Shown here piece after piece: positions 46,216 through 56,473 of a DNA stretch of 64,000 bases. Position numbers and translations under genes: made by a program. The notes under the pieces were generated by a model, which saw only the letters and a program-made list of their open reading frames with translations, was not told the origin of the DNA and made no database searches. This DNA comes from Gerris lacustris (Eukaryota > Arthropoda > Insecta > Hemiptera > Gerridae): assembly GCA_951217055.1 (NCBI GenBank), contig OX578282.1:20271106-20335105 (forward strand), given 5' to 3'. The first letter of the stretch is position 1; every line of letters begins with the position of its first letter.

Positions 46216-46994
46216 CCCTAGAATGACACCGGGGGTCTGTATGACCCCAAGTAAAAGAGCTTAAGCGCAGATCTTATTTCTGTGAATCACATATATTTTT
46301 TTTTTCCTAGTATAAATACTCTTTACCTTCCTGCCCCCCTATTTCCCCAATCAAAGGTATCAGTTTCTGTATAATCTTTGAACAGTGAGCAGATTCGTTT
46401 GACCCGCAGGTGGCCTCAGCGGTTTTTCTTTGGTATATGCTTGATCAGGCAGGTGTCAATGCTGCTATTCTTCATTGTATGGCCAACTGGCAAAAGAAAC
46501 TACCGCGGAAGGATTTTATTTTTGAATTAGGCTTCTCCCTAGTCAAACCATGAAGGAAAGGATTAAAAGACAAGAATGCTATGCAGTGATCAATGATCGG
46601 TCCTACAAATGCTTAGAATGCTAAAAGATTCACTGAGGACATTTTGTGATTTTTTTGCCTTTTATTAGTTTCTTTTTATAAAAAAAATAGTAGCAAATTT
46701 GTTAGCTTGCCATTTTTTATTCTAGATTTTAATTTTAAAACCAGCTTTGTTAAAACAAAAAGTTACTTTTTTCATACCATGCTTTATTATTAGCATTAGT
46801 TTATAAGTCAATACAATTTTTAAAATTTTATTTTTCTTTCTTCTGTTCAATGTATTGGCCCTGTACATTGAAATTAATATTTTTATATTACAATAATATT
46901 TCACGCGTTTCAGGATAGAGCGGAAAACCTAGGTGGGGTCATATAGACCCCACGGTGTCTGATTAGAATGTGGAAATAACGGTGTCATTCTAGA
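46216..46994 (+). mobile_element. piggyBac-like deletion derivative
   Basis: The left end CCCTAGAATGACACCGGGGG (46216-46235) is followed by GTC...GACCCC. The right end has GGGGTCATATAGACCCC (46934-46950) and a terminal GGTGTCATTCTAGA (46981-46994), i.e. TCTAGAATGACACC inverted. CCCTAGAA-type ends and subterminal GGGTC/GACCC palindromes fit piggyBac elements. A transposase C-terminal relic lies inside (46405-46650). An exact TTAA duplication is not preserved. Confidence 0.7.
46405..46650 (+). pseudogene. piggyBac-like transposase C-terminal relic
   Basis: One frame gives R-R-W-P-Q-R-F (46405-46425). After a one-base shift it gives Y-M-L-D-Q-A-G-V-N-A-A-I-L (about 46433-46471) and R-K-D-F-I-F-E-L-G-F-S-L-V-K-P (about 46507-46550), the conserved end of the piggyBac DDE domain. 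After a TGA, a decayed cysteine-rich region follows with C-Y-A...Y-K-C-L-E-C...H...G-H-F (about 46579-46651). Most of the transposase is deleted. A frameshift and stops show it is non-functional. Confidence 0.75.
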
Positions 46995-47835
46995 TTTAGT
47001 ATAAATAAAGTCAAAATTGTTCTTTGAAAAATATTTGCTATAAGTTTTAATAATCATAAAAAAATACTGTTATAAAGAAACAAAACATATAATAAATGAA
47101 AAATTACGTAACTATTTTGGCAATTGCTAAGTTGTATAAATTAATAATATTGTTTTATTTACAGTGAATGTGTTATAGTATTTCTGAGTATTTACACACA
47201 ATTGTTTTTGTCACCACAGCGCGAAGACACGTTGTAATCTGGAGGATTTGTCTGTTGTTTATCGAAACGAAAGCCTTGAGAAATATTTGATAAAGGCTCT
47301 GTATAAGAACAGCATGGTAGAAAGGGTTGAATATTAAAGTAGATGCTATATCAGAGTTAATTCTAATGGATATTATACTATATAGTGGTTTTCTAGAAAG
47401 GAGGGTAGGTTGTGCTAGGTGTAAGAATGTAGAGTCTAAAGAGAGAGCTGCAGGCGAGGGATGTGTTAAAGCAGCCCGTTAGGTTTTATTAAGGACCATT
47501 AGCGGCCCTGTTAGCCTACCGACCATATTAGTCCCTCATCCCACCCCTACACTAGCACAGAATTTCCAAAAACCTTCAAATCCCACCTTAATTTTCCTTG
47601 CAAAGCAAAACCAGGCAAACAAATTGGAGTGACAGCACAACAAGAGAAACTTTAAGGATGCAACTTTTCTATCCAGGATACAACGTACATTAAGAATTGT
47701 AAATGCTAGCTTAGGTTTTAGGGTGATAAAACTTAGTTGGTGACACTCTTGTATTAATACAGAGGTATGACTCGGAATATATACGAGTACATACAGCTTG
47801 TACATAAAAAAAATACGTGTGGTGTCGTGGGACAC
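46995..47835. other. No gene seen; GC-richer patch 47400-47600
   Basis: AT-rich except 47390-47600, which has GGCGAGGGATGTG, AGCGGCCCTG and CATCCCACCCCTACAC. The patch is unique in the window. Minus-strand open frame 47536-47835 has no recognisable domain. Confidence 0.35.
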
Positions 47836-48615
47836 CCGGTAGGAACGAAGTTCCTTACATTTTTCATTAAATATAAATTATAAAATCACACTGCTAAGTA
47901 CGTATACATTGCGAACTACTTATACATGGCGGAGTTAGAAAAGAGACAAAATTAAAAGTAACGAACTGTTTGTACCTGGCAGAGTTAAGGCAAAATTAAA
48001 AGAAAATCATTATTTGTATAATTAAAGCAAGCGTCATACTATAAATATATATTAATAAAAGAAAAAAGTTGATAATGATGAGTTTATAGTGAAAGAGTAT
48101 GTTTATTAAAGGAGTTTGGATTGAAATAGGACTGTTTTCTACCTACCCGGCCAATTAATTTAAAATATTATAAAATATATCTCTTCCCTCTACAGCTTCT
48201 GCTTGTATCAGGGTGAAATTTTACATGATTATATTTTATTTATTTACAAAACAAAGTGACTTTTTTGACATATATAACAAAAATAATCAAAACAAGTCAA
48301 GTAACAGGCTTCCTTAATAACACTTTTTCCCGTCTTTTAAAGCTTACGTTTACGCGAGCGCTGCGCGTGAACGCTTGGGCGGATAACGTTTTCTGACGAA
48401 CTCAGCCTGGGCATTGGTAAAATGAACATGTGTACTAAATTTCATCTAACTCGGTGAGCTTTTACTCAAGTTATCGTCATCTGTAGATTTCGAGACTTAT
48501 TTTGCGTGACGGTGATTTTTTGACGGTTATTTTGTGACGGTGATTTTGGTCATTTTTTTTCGGCTTCACTCCCGGGCTCCAAAACGTGCCATAAGGAACT
48601 TCGTTCCAAAAACCT
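47820..48615. repeat. Inverted GGAACGAAGTTCC-type motifs flanking a repeat block
   Basis: GTAGGAACGAAGTTCCTTAC at 47839-47858 (adjacent to GTGTCGTGGGACACCCG at 47822-47838) and CATAAGGAACTTCGTTCCAA at about 48590-48609 are in opposite orientations about 760 bp apart. The interval holds AT-rich sequence and the family A-related block 48336-48480. The ends are of a kind seen in insect transposable elements (memory only). Confidence 0.35.
48336..48482 (+). repeat. Repeat family A internal fragment
   Basis: ACGTTTACGCGAGCGCTGCG, GGCGGATAACGTTTTCTGAC and TTTTACTCAAGTTATCGTCA align with 41135-41270 in the full copy, in the same orientation. Confidence 0.75.
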
Positions 48616-48628
48616 CGTAGTATGAATA

Positions 48629-48902
48629 CGGTGTAGTTCAATGACCAAACAAAGTCTTCAAACAAAAAGATTGTAATAATCAATTGACCGGTTTCGGTTG
48701 TTCTATAGCAGCCTTATTCAGCTAATCTAGAGGTTACTGGATTGACTTTGAAGTACATCTTGAACACTTCTACTTTCAAAGTCAATCAAGTAACTTCTAG
48801 ATTATCTGAAGAAGGCTTCTTTAGAACAGCCGGAACAGGTCAATTGTTGATAACAATCTTTTTGTTTGATGACTTTGTTTGGCTATTGAACTACGCCGCT
48901 TT
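48629..48902. mobile_element. Inverted pair of Penelope-like terminal arms
   Basis: The left arm 48629-48760 (GTGTAGTTCAATGACCAAAC, CAATTGACCGGTTTCGGTTG, GCAGCCTTATTCAGCTAATC) is mirrored by 48770-48902 (GATTATCTGAAGAAGGCTTC, CAGCCGGAACAGGTCAATTG, GTTTGGCTATTGAACTACGC). The centre is CTTTGAAGTACATCTTGAAC. The CTGAAGAAGGC...GAACAGCCGAAACCGGTC style is typical of Penelope-like terminal repeats. No ORF. Confidence 0.7.
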
Positions 48903-49195
48903 CATGGTTTCACTATCATATATTAGAGAAAAACAGAGTAGAGGACCTCTTTGTTACTCTGGTCAAATCATAGAAGCTGAAATATGATTACTGAAGCCGA
49001 AGCCTAATTACCAAATGCCTGGCCCACTTTGAGATAAATTTAAGATTCAATTCAAAAGTTAGGACATAACAAGATAAGCTATAACTATGAATTTCCATGT
49101 TTTCCTTTGTTATAAGCATAATGAGCCCCCCCTACTGATGTGTAATTTTTAGTTCTGGCTATATTCAGTTCACATAATATTTTAAAAATAATTTA

Positions 49196-50368
49196 AGGCT
49201 ACTCCTACATTGGATCTGTATGTCTTTCGATCCGAAATCGGGCGACCGTCGTACGAAGGCGGGAGAAAAACAAACACTAAGGGTTTAATTTAGGTGCCTA
49301 CATTGGAGGGGGAGGCCCGTTCCGACGATAACCAACGACTCCCGATATCGGGCAGACGGAACAGCCATATATCGGAATAGCCGGAAACAAGTTTGTTTCT
49401 AGTATCCGACATCTCAATCCGACGACACTCGACGCACACAATTACAACCACATTTACGAAGTTAGATTAGCCAGTTAGTTCGTCTTGATACCTTCAAGGA
49501 TATCATTAAACGCTTCTATTGTCATGCGGTGGTAGTCCTTGAATTTATCGGGGTAAATTCTCATAGTTAGGCAAGTTTTAAAAAACTCCCCCGAAGATCT
49601 ATCTTCAAACTGGTGCACTCATATTTTTCTTTTTCGTCACTTATTAAGGAGAACAGGAGTAAGAGACGTCGTAGTGGAGGCAAGGTCACTAAAGTGGAAA
49701 TGGGCAGGGCATATCACAAGGCTAATCGATGACCGATGGACCAAGAAAGTGACGGATTGGTACCCGCGAGACATGAAAAGGAGCAGAGGAAGGCCGCATA
49801 GAAGATGGAGAGACGACTTAGTTAAAGAAGTGGGATGGACATGGATGAGAATAGCACAGGATAGAGAAGACTGGAAATCAAGACGGAGGCCTATGCCCAG
49901 AGATGGGCCTAGTTCTAATTTAAGAAATTTATAAATCATGTATAAATAAAAAATAAATAAATAAATAAATAAAAAATAAATAAATAAATAAAAATAAAAA
50001 TACATATATACTACATGTATGATTACATAGTAATCTAGTAGTATGGGTGTGTTTATGTATGGATTGAAGATAATATGTATGTGTTTTTTATTTGAATTGA
50101 AGTTTTTTTATTATTTTATAATAATAAGAGAGAAGTTTAAGTTTTATCAATTTAAATTATAAAGTCATATGATTTATGCATTTTGATTATCTATTTGGTT
50201 AAGTATAAATGTGAGTATGTTATATTTTGATGTATTCTGGAACTAATAAAGGTTATATTATTATTATTAAGGAGAACGTTGTTCTCCGACCGGGAGTCGT
50301 CGGAACAGATTATCGGCAAACGTCGACGTCGGGTCGGGAGAAATACGGATCCAATGTAGGTGTAGCCT
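49196..50368. mobile_element. TIR element interrupted by a LINE
   Basis: The left end AGGCTACTCCTACATTGGAT (49196-49215) and the right-end reverse complement AGGCTACACCTACATTGGAT match over the outer 20 bp with one difference. Further CCGAC/GTCGG-rich sequence follows on both sides. It is split by the LINE at 49655-50263. The flanks are TTA (left) and TAG or TTA (right, depending on the exact end), so the target duplication is uncertain. No transposase is seen. Confidence 0.75.
49655..50263 (+). pseudogene. LINE C-terminal fragment with 14-bp target duplication
   Basis: A 5'-truncated non-LTR retrotransposon. The frame from about 49652 reads R-T-G-V-R-D-V-V-V-E-A-R then K-W-K-W-A-G-H-I-T-R, D-R-W-T-K-K-V, S-R-G-R-P-H-R-R-W-R-D-D and W-M-R-I-A-Q-D-R-E-D-W-K, the usual C-terminal tail of RTE/CR1-style LINE proteins. 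It stops at 49932-49934. An A/T-rich 3' UTR follows with (AAAT)n at about 49946-50000 and a TTATTA tail. TTATTAAGGAGAAC flanks it at 49641-49654 and 50264-50277. Confidence 0.85.
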
Positions 50369-51060
50369 TAGAAGTATGCCATATTGGGTATAAATATTGT
50401 GTCAATCCATAAGCTGTATAAATCTTATAATTAACATACAAAACCAGTACCATACCCCCTACAACCCGTTGATAAAAAAAAAAAAAAATGCTAAAAACCC
50501 TAATTAGTAGTATAGTAGTAATAGTAGTAGCAGTTAATTAAAGAAGCATTTTTAATTTCGAACTTTCTGGGAAAAGCAAATGTATTTTTCTACTGTATAC
50601 TCATTAGGATGTCCTAAGGCATTCCTAGGTTTAAATTAGAATTATCTTTCATTAATATGCTTACTTCTTAAAGGGAGACCCTTTCCTAAGTATTAAGTTT
50701 CCAAATTTAAAAAGAGCCCATATTACTTATTATATACTTATTACTTTGCCCCTATTTCCCCCTCTCTTAAGGATCAAATCATAAAAAAAAAAATAATAAT
50801 CTTAGCACACATCAATGTTATTTTAGAAATAATCATACCAAATGGAATAATATTATTGTACTGTTTCAACTATGTGGTGATAAATAAAGTCAGAGGACTT
50901 ACGGTTTCAAATACGTAAATGACCACCATCTTAAATCAAAATAGCAGATTGAAAATCCGTTCACAAAACATTTTTATAAAATAAAGTACGCTTCACGTAA
51001 GACCATGAGGCGATAATCGCCGATTTTTGTACGATTAAGTTAAAATTATTAAGTGCAAAA
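50369..51060. other. No gene seen; AT-rich intronic sequence
   Basis: Nothing recognised. Confidence 0.4.
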
Positions 51061-51358
51061 TTTAATAGTTGCATATTCATTTTCTACACTTCACGAACTT
51101 TAAATTGATGTATAACATGTCATGGTGACTAATAACTTTTTAGACGCTCGCCATATTGGCCGGCATGTTGGAAATATTCAATGTGAAAACTCCAAAAAGT
51201 GTACAGTTGTCACAAATGCCGAGATGCCTGCACCTGTGTGCCGAATTTCATGTTCCTAGTTGTAGTAGTTTATGAATTGAAACATGCCAACGGACAGACA
51301 GACAGACAGAGCCTTTATATAAGGTTTCTTTTCGTACTTCGTACAGAAACCTAAAAGA
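51060..51358 (+). repeat. Repeat family D copy with terminal stem-loop
   Basis: CGAATTTCATGTTCCTAGTT, GGACAGACAGACAGACAGAG, then the hairpin AGGTTTCT (51322-51329) with inner GTAC...GTAC and AGAAACCT (51345-51352), then AAAAGACA. Same order as the copies ending at 32899 and 38327. Confidence 0.7.
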
Positions 51359-51712
51359 CACTTAGATTTCAAGGTTGTCATCATTACGTCGTATTCTACA
51401 TACAAATGGCCACCATCTTAAATCTAAATGGCGGATCGACCAAAATATTTCCTAATAAGCACACCTAAAAGAAGTGATGAGTAAGTGAGTGAGTAAGTGG
51501 TAGGCTTATAATATGCAAGCCGTTAAGCCAGTGGCAAAGAGCTTAATTTTATACTTAGAAAAAAAGTAAAAGTAAATAATTTAGAAAAATTATTATATCT
51601 ATTTAGATAAGTTATTATATCTATTTGAATACTAACAAATCAAAACAAACATTTATTTTTATTGCTTTATTGAAATAAATAGTGTTCGTTGCCGTCGGGA
51701 CACTACGATTAT

Positions 51713-51718
<6 letters not shown>

Positions 51719-51791
<73 letters not shown>
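51719..51791. repeat. (AT)n microsatellite
   Basis: About 72 bp of TA dinucleotide. Confidence 0.97.
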
Positions 51792-51794
<3 letters not shown>

Positions 51795-52600
51795 ATATAA
51801 AATATAATTTAATTTTAATCGTACATTATTTCTATAAGAAAAGTTTTAAATTACAATTACTTTAAATGATAATAAGTTATTCTTTTGATAATATTATTAC
51901 AATTCAATTTTGAAATAAAGAGATGGCAATTTTCAAAGGACATGCAATATACGAGTACAAGGAAAGTAAAAAGAAAGAAACTAAGTAATGATAGAATTGT
52001 AAATGAACTCTCAAGTAGGTTATTCAAAATTTAATCATCTTTTTCCGAGTTCAAAGAATTTGTAGGAAGAGAACCGGAGGCCCCCTCTCTGTTCATTTGC
52101 ATTTTATAATTTGCTCAAAAATTATAATAAAACATTATTTTCAGATATCAAATTATGGTAGACAACTACATTTATAATATACTCATTAAACGAAGTATTT
52201 GAGTTATTTCTTTCGCAAGTTAAATTTGAAATTATATTTTTTATTATTAAAATTATTCGTATAATTAAGAAATTTAAAAAGAAAAAAAAGTTGTTCAATA
52301 CTCTTTGTACAGAACTTTATAAAGAGCAGAATTGAAGATGTATAATAATTATGAGTTTATCTCTTCAATAGATTAGTTGAGAACAATGTAAATGTTATTA
52401 TTTTTTGTGTAGGAAAGATAAGATATAATATCTATATTAAAAGTCATACTTTCGTAAATAGAAAACAATTTTATAAACCAAGTAAAAACCGACCTTAATG
52501 ACAAATTTAAAGAGCACAATAGAAACTTAATATCGTAAGTTTCTGTAATTTACTGTTATTATGTTAACTGAATACTAATAACATCTAGTTTTTAGTTATC
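51792..52600. other. No gene seen; AT-rich intronic sequence
   Basis: Nothing recognised. Confidence 0.4.
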
Positions 52601-52606
52601 TATATG

Positions 52607-52864
52607 TGAAGTGCCCCCAACTTTGGAGCTAAAATTCATTGCTAGATTTCATCTATGGTTTTTCTCAAAATCGGTCAAAATCGGCCCAGTAGTTTAGGCT
52701 CCACATGTCTGCACAGACGACAGACAGGCGACAGGCAGACGAAAGACGGCATTCGACGGACAGATATTTAAAAAAAACTAACACTTTTTTAGACTCAGGG
52801 GACCTCAAAATGTGTAAATCCATCCAACTTTAAAAAATTGAAATTTACCGCTATCACAATACTT
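52607..52864 (+). repeat. Dispersed repeat family E fragment
   Basis: AAAATCGGTCAAAATCGGCC, a degenerate GACAGACAGGCGACAGGCAG tract and CAGGGGACCTCAAAATGTGT match family E at 34195-34335 in the last block. It abuts the 3' end of the minus-strand LINE at 52865. Confidence 0.5.
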
Positions 52865-53990
52865 CCTTTTTATTTTAGCCAACGCTCGTCCTTGACATCT
52901 TTGTCATTTGACACCTTGCTAGCCAATAGGCCTCCAAGATTTGATTTTCAGGCGAGGTGTTAATTAGCGGGATTGGAAGCGCAGAACATTCCAGGAGGTG
53001 GTCTGCGTCTTGCTGTTCTTCCCTGCAGAGTGGGCACTGGTCGCCAGCTGCGAGTCCCAATTTGTGTAGGTGGGTCTGGAGTCTGGAAGTAGTCGTGACC
53101 GGTAAGGAGTCGGAACATGGCCACTCCGTGTGAGCGAGGAGTGTTCCCTGAACACAGATCATGGATCAGCCGTCGGTGTAGATTCTGAGCCATGTATCCT
53201 CGGGTCTTCGGTCTTCCACTGCTTGGAGAGCGATTAGTTGTAGCTCAACAGCGATTGTGTCCGTCTTTTTGTCTTGAGGCCGGGCAGATTCAGTCGCATT
53301 ATTGGAAGGGGGCAGCTGAAGTTTTGGTAAGTCAACGAAGGTGCTGGATTACCAAGGTCAAGATCGTATTTTCGTGCCATTTCTTTAGGCTTGTCGATGG
53401 GTGTCAGGTGCGTCTTCATCCTTGCTGCTGCTCTACATTAACTCGTCGGTTCCTTTCCCAAAACTTCAATGAGGCCTTATCCCATCGTGTCTGGAGGGGC
53501 TTAACTCCTGCTTGGAGCTCCATCGCTGGGATGGGTGTCGATTTAGCACCACCAGTGATAATTCGAAATGCTTTGTTTTGGATCTTGTTGAGACGGTCAA
53601 GGCCTAATTTACTTGACAACACAGAGACTTCACTGCCGTATTCTAGCACTAGGCGCACATATGTTTTGTAGGCTGGGCTTAGTACATCATGTGTAGCGCC
53701 CCACTTTGTAGCAGTGATTCTGCTTAGTAGTCTGAGCCTTTTGTTGGCCTTATCGGCTGCATTTGCTGCGTGAGCATGAAAATATAGTTTACGGTCTAAT
53801 GTGACTCCTAGATAAGATGATAAGTTTTCGTCTTTTAAGGGACAGTTCTTATATCTTAAAGTATATGATCTACGGATTGTAGACATTGTAAAAACTTGGT
53901 AAATAGTTTTGTCCGTGTTAACATTCATCTTGTTTGTCGTAGTCCAGTGCTCAAGGCTACGTAGTGCACTGTTGAGAGCCTACTCAAGAC
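52865..53990 (-). pseudogene. LINE relic: RT C-terminus, deleted RNase H, zinc-knuckle tail
   Basis: Minus-strand frames give L-N-S-A-L-R-S-L-E-H-W and N-V-N-T-D-K-T (about 53965-53908), S-S-Y-L-G-V-T-L-D-R-K-L (about 53826-53791), L-V-L-E-Y-G-S-E-V (about 53659-53633), then L-R-I-Y-T-D-G (about 53188-53168), the first RNase H motif. This jumps directly to R-L-I-H-D-L-C-S-G-N, F-R-L-L-T-G-H-D-Y, L-G-L-A-A-G-D-Q-C-P-L-C and A-D-H-L-L-E-C, showing an internal deletion of most of RNase H. It ends near 52880 with an A-rich AATAAAAAGG. Frameshifts and stops are present. 5'-truncated: no endonuclease or RT catalytic box. The clade is of Jockey/R1/I style. Confidence 0.88.
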
Positions 53991-54179
53991 CGCAATACGA
54001 TACTTCTTCTTTATAAGAGAAAATAAAAAATCTTCCATAGCTTCCTTGCGCCTATCACATACTTTAAAGATTTTTTGCTGTTATGACCTATTATTGAATA
54101 ATATAATTTCTCTTCCTTTCCTTCTTTTTAAAAAAAGAAGCAGACAAAATTAAATTTATAGGATGATATTATATTATTT

Positions 54180-54551
54180 ATAGGCTATTTTCGACAAACT
54201 ATCAATATTTCTAAATTACCGGATGAGTCATTTTAAAGATAGAGGTATTATTAAAAAAAAAGTTCTTGCGCATGTGGAACAAAAAATAATGTAGAAAGAA
54301 AGTGGAAATTAATATGGGGTGAACAATGGGCTAAATATTAACTACCACTTAAATTTCAATAAAATTGAATGAATACTTTTAAGATTTATCGGTTCACAAA
54401 ATTGTCGAACGACAGACAAACAAACAGGGCACTAAAAATGTTCCCTGATGTCTAAGACTGATTCTGTACAGGTATGTTTGAGTTCGGAGACCTCTAAGAA
54501 TTTCGTTGAAAAAACTGCTTCCGTTACCTTTAGTATACTTGAAAGCGAAAT
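54180..54551 (+). repeat. Repeat family A copy, first of a head-to-tail pair
   Basis: Contains GTTCTTGCGCATGTGG, TTCCCTGATGTCTAAGACTG and a decayed hairpin GCTTCCGTTACCTTTAGTAT...GAAAGC (54521-54546). The next copy starts at the following base. Confidence 0.7.
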
Positions 54552-54925
54552 AGTCTACTAATTAGTGTGGGATATTTTTTTTTTTTTTTTTAAAGTGAAA
54601 ATAATGTAGGGTTATCTGCGGACTACGATTGACAATGAAATTATATAAAAATCAGATGTTTACTTTTGAAGATATGAGTGTAAATAAATGTGTGTTTGCG
54701 CGCATGTGGAAGATATATAAGCGCAGAAGGTTGAAACGTATATGGGACAAACAATGGGTTAATTGTGACCTATCATCTAAATTTAATTAAAATCGGACCA
54801 GTAGCTTTTAAGATAGAGTGGTTCGCAAAAATTAAACGACAGGAAAACACAGGCCCAAAAATGTTCCCTGATGTCTGAAACGGAGTCATGTTTTGGGAGT
54901 TTTCATTTCTATGAACGGAGATATA
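54552..54925 (+). repeat. Repeat family A copy, second of a head-to-tail pair
   Basis: Starts AGTCTACTAATTAGTGTGGG. Retains GCGCGCATGTGGAAGATATA, AATCGGACCAGTAGCTTTTA and TTCCCTGATGTCTGAAACGG. The 3' hairpin is missing. Confidence 0.75.
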
Positions 54926-55462
54926 AAAATGATATACAATAACGTATAAATAATAAAAAATACCAATTGTCTTTTATCTTAAAAAGTAAAAACACGTGTA
55001 TTTCTTTGATTATGAACACTTTTTTGTGTTTCTAATCGTAACATAACCATCGAGATTTATTAAAATTAAAAAAAAAAGTTTAGAATACTATTTCCATTAA
55101 AATCAATAATTGTTCAAGACGACGGGCAGCCAAGAACAATAAGACTTGTGGGTATATTATTGGTTTGTTGGTGAGAGAGGAATGCTTGAAAGCTAAAGAA
55201 TTCTGGACATAGTTTGGTTTGCTCTGAATTGGCAAGTAGGAGAATTCCAGCCTGAGGAAATTCCTTTTGGTAATAGAGCCTTAAGCCTGAACAGAAGGAA
55301 TAGTCGGCGTAGAATTCCTTTTAGCCTATTCTTAACTATTCCTGCATAATGGAAAAGATTACTTATTAAATGTATTATCATATATGTCAAAATAAAATGA
55401 GTTCACAAAATTGTATTTTTTGTTTTTTGGGGGTTTTTCCCCCCTCTTAAAAAAAAAAAAAT
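54926..55462. other. No gene seen; intronic sequence
   Basis: AT-rich. GCCTGAGGAAATTCC...AGCCTGAACAGAAGGAATAG (55250-55305) looks loosely repeated. No domain. Confidence 0.35.
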
Positions 55463-55687
55463 AGTATGCAATTATTGTGGCACATTGATTCCTCGAAGTT
55501 TCTCGCGTACTTCAATAATGCTATGCTTTTACAACAGAGTATTGTAAAATTTATTTAATGTCAAAACAATTTTGACAGATAAAAAAACGGGGGAAACAAT
55601 TAAACAAAAATGGCTTGTTAAAGCATAAAATCAATAAAGTAAGTGGTAGGATGTGAGGAAGCTATGTGCCACGCCAATTGGCAGTCT
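55463..55687. repeat. Repeat family A: two 5' ends in inverted orientation
   Basis: AGTATGCAATTATTGTGGCA (55463) on the plus strand and AGACTGCCAATTGGCGTGGC reading from 55687 on the minus strand face outward. Between them is the ACGGGGGAAACAATTAAAC block of the minus copy. Together they form an imperfect inverted repeat. Confidence 0.75.
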
Positions 55688-56140
55688 ATTTGTATACTGG
55701 AGCCCTTCTGTTATTTTATTTTTATTATTTAAAATTGTTTAAATTAATTATTTTAATTTAATTATTAATTAATTAATTTAATTTTAATTTATTATTAATT
55801 AATTATTATTATTAATTAATTAATTTAATTATTTAAATTGTTTTGATATTTTAAGAATGATTTTAAGCTGGGGAAGGTTATATCGGATAATTTATTAATA
55901 AATATATTTTATTAATATTATTTTGATTTATTTATTTTTTAAATGGGAATTTTAGTGAACAATCACTAAGCTTACTAATGTTTATGTACGAGCTTGTTGA
56001 GAGTATGAGTTGCCGATGCCTCTTTTTAATTTAGGATTAAAGTATGAGTATCCTGTTCTGTTTTGTTGTTTGGATACGTCTGTACATGTACATATAGTGC
56101 ATTTCTTGAGTGTGTAATTTATTAAGTTGGTATTGAAATG
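55688..56140. other. No gene seen; TTAATTAA-rich stretch
   Basis: 55720-55840 is a low-complexity run of ATTAATTAATTTAATT; the remainder is unique and AT-rich. Confidence 0.5.
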
Positions 56141-56148
56141 TAATGTTA

Positions 56149-56406
56149 AGGCTCGGTCAAAAGAAGTGGACTGTCCATGGCGGTCAAGTATTTGGTCCGC
56201 GGCGTATCTAAAAATATCTTAAAAAGACCACGTCGTTACACTTTTGAAATGTGTTTTAAAGATATTACAGTGCTACCGATAAATCTTATATTTAAAAAAG
56301 CAGTTTTATTGAAAGCAATTTTTTAAAAAAGGTAAAAACACAATTAAACTTAATTATTTAACGCGTTTAAAAAGATTAAATACAATTATGAATAAGTTCC
56401 GTGTTG

Positions 56407-56473
<67 letters not shown>

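Noticed and set aside
52964..53671. Several overlapping open frames on both strands as host genes
   Set aside because: They are frames of the minus-strand LINE relic and its antisense shadow.
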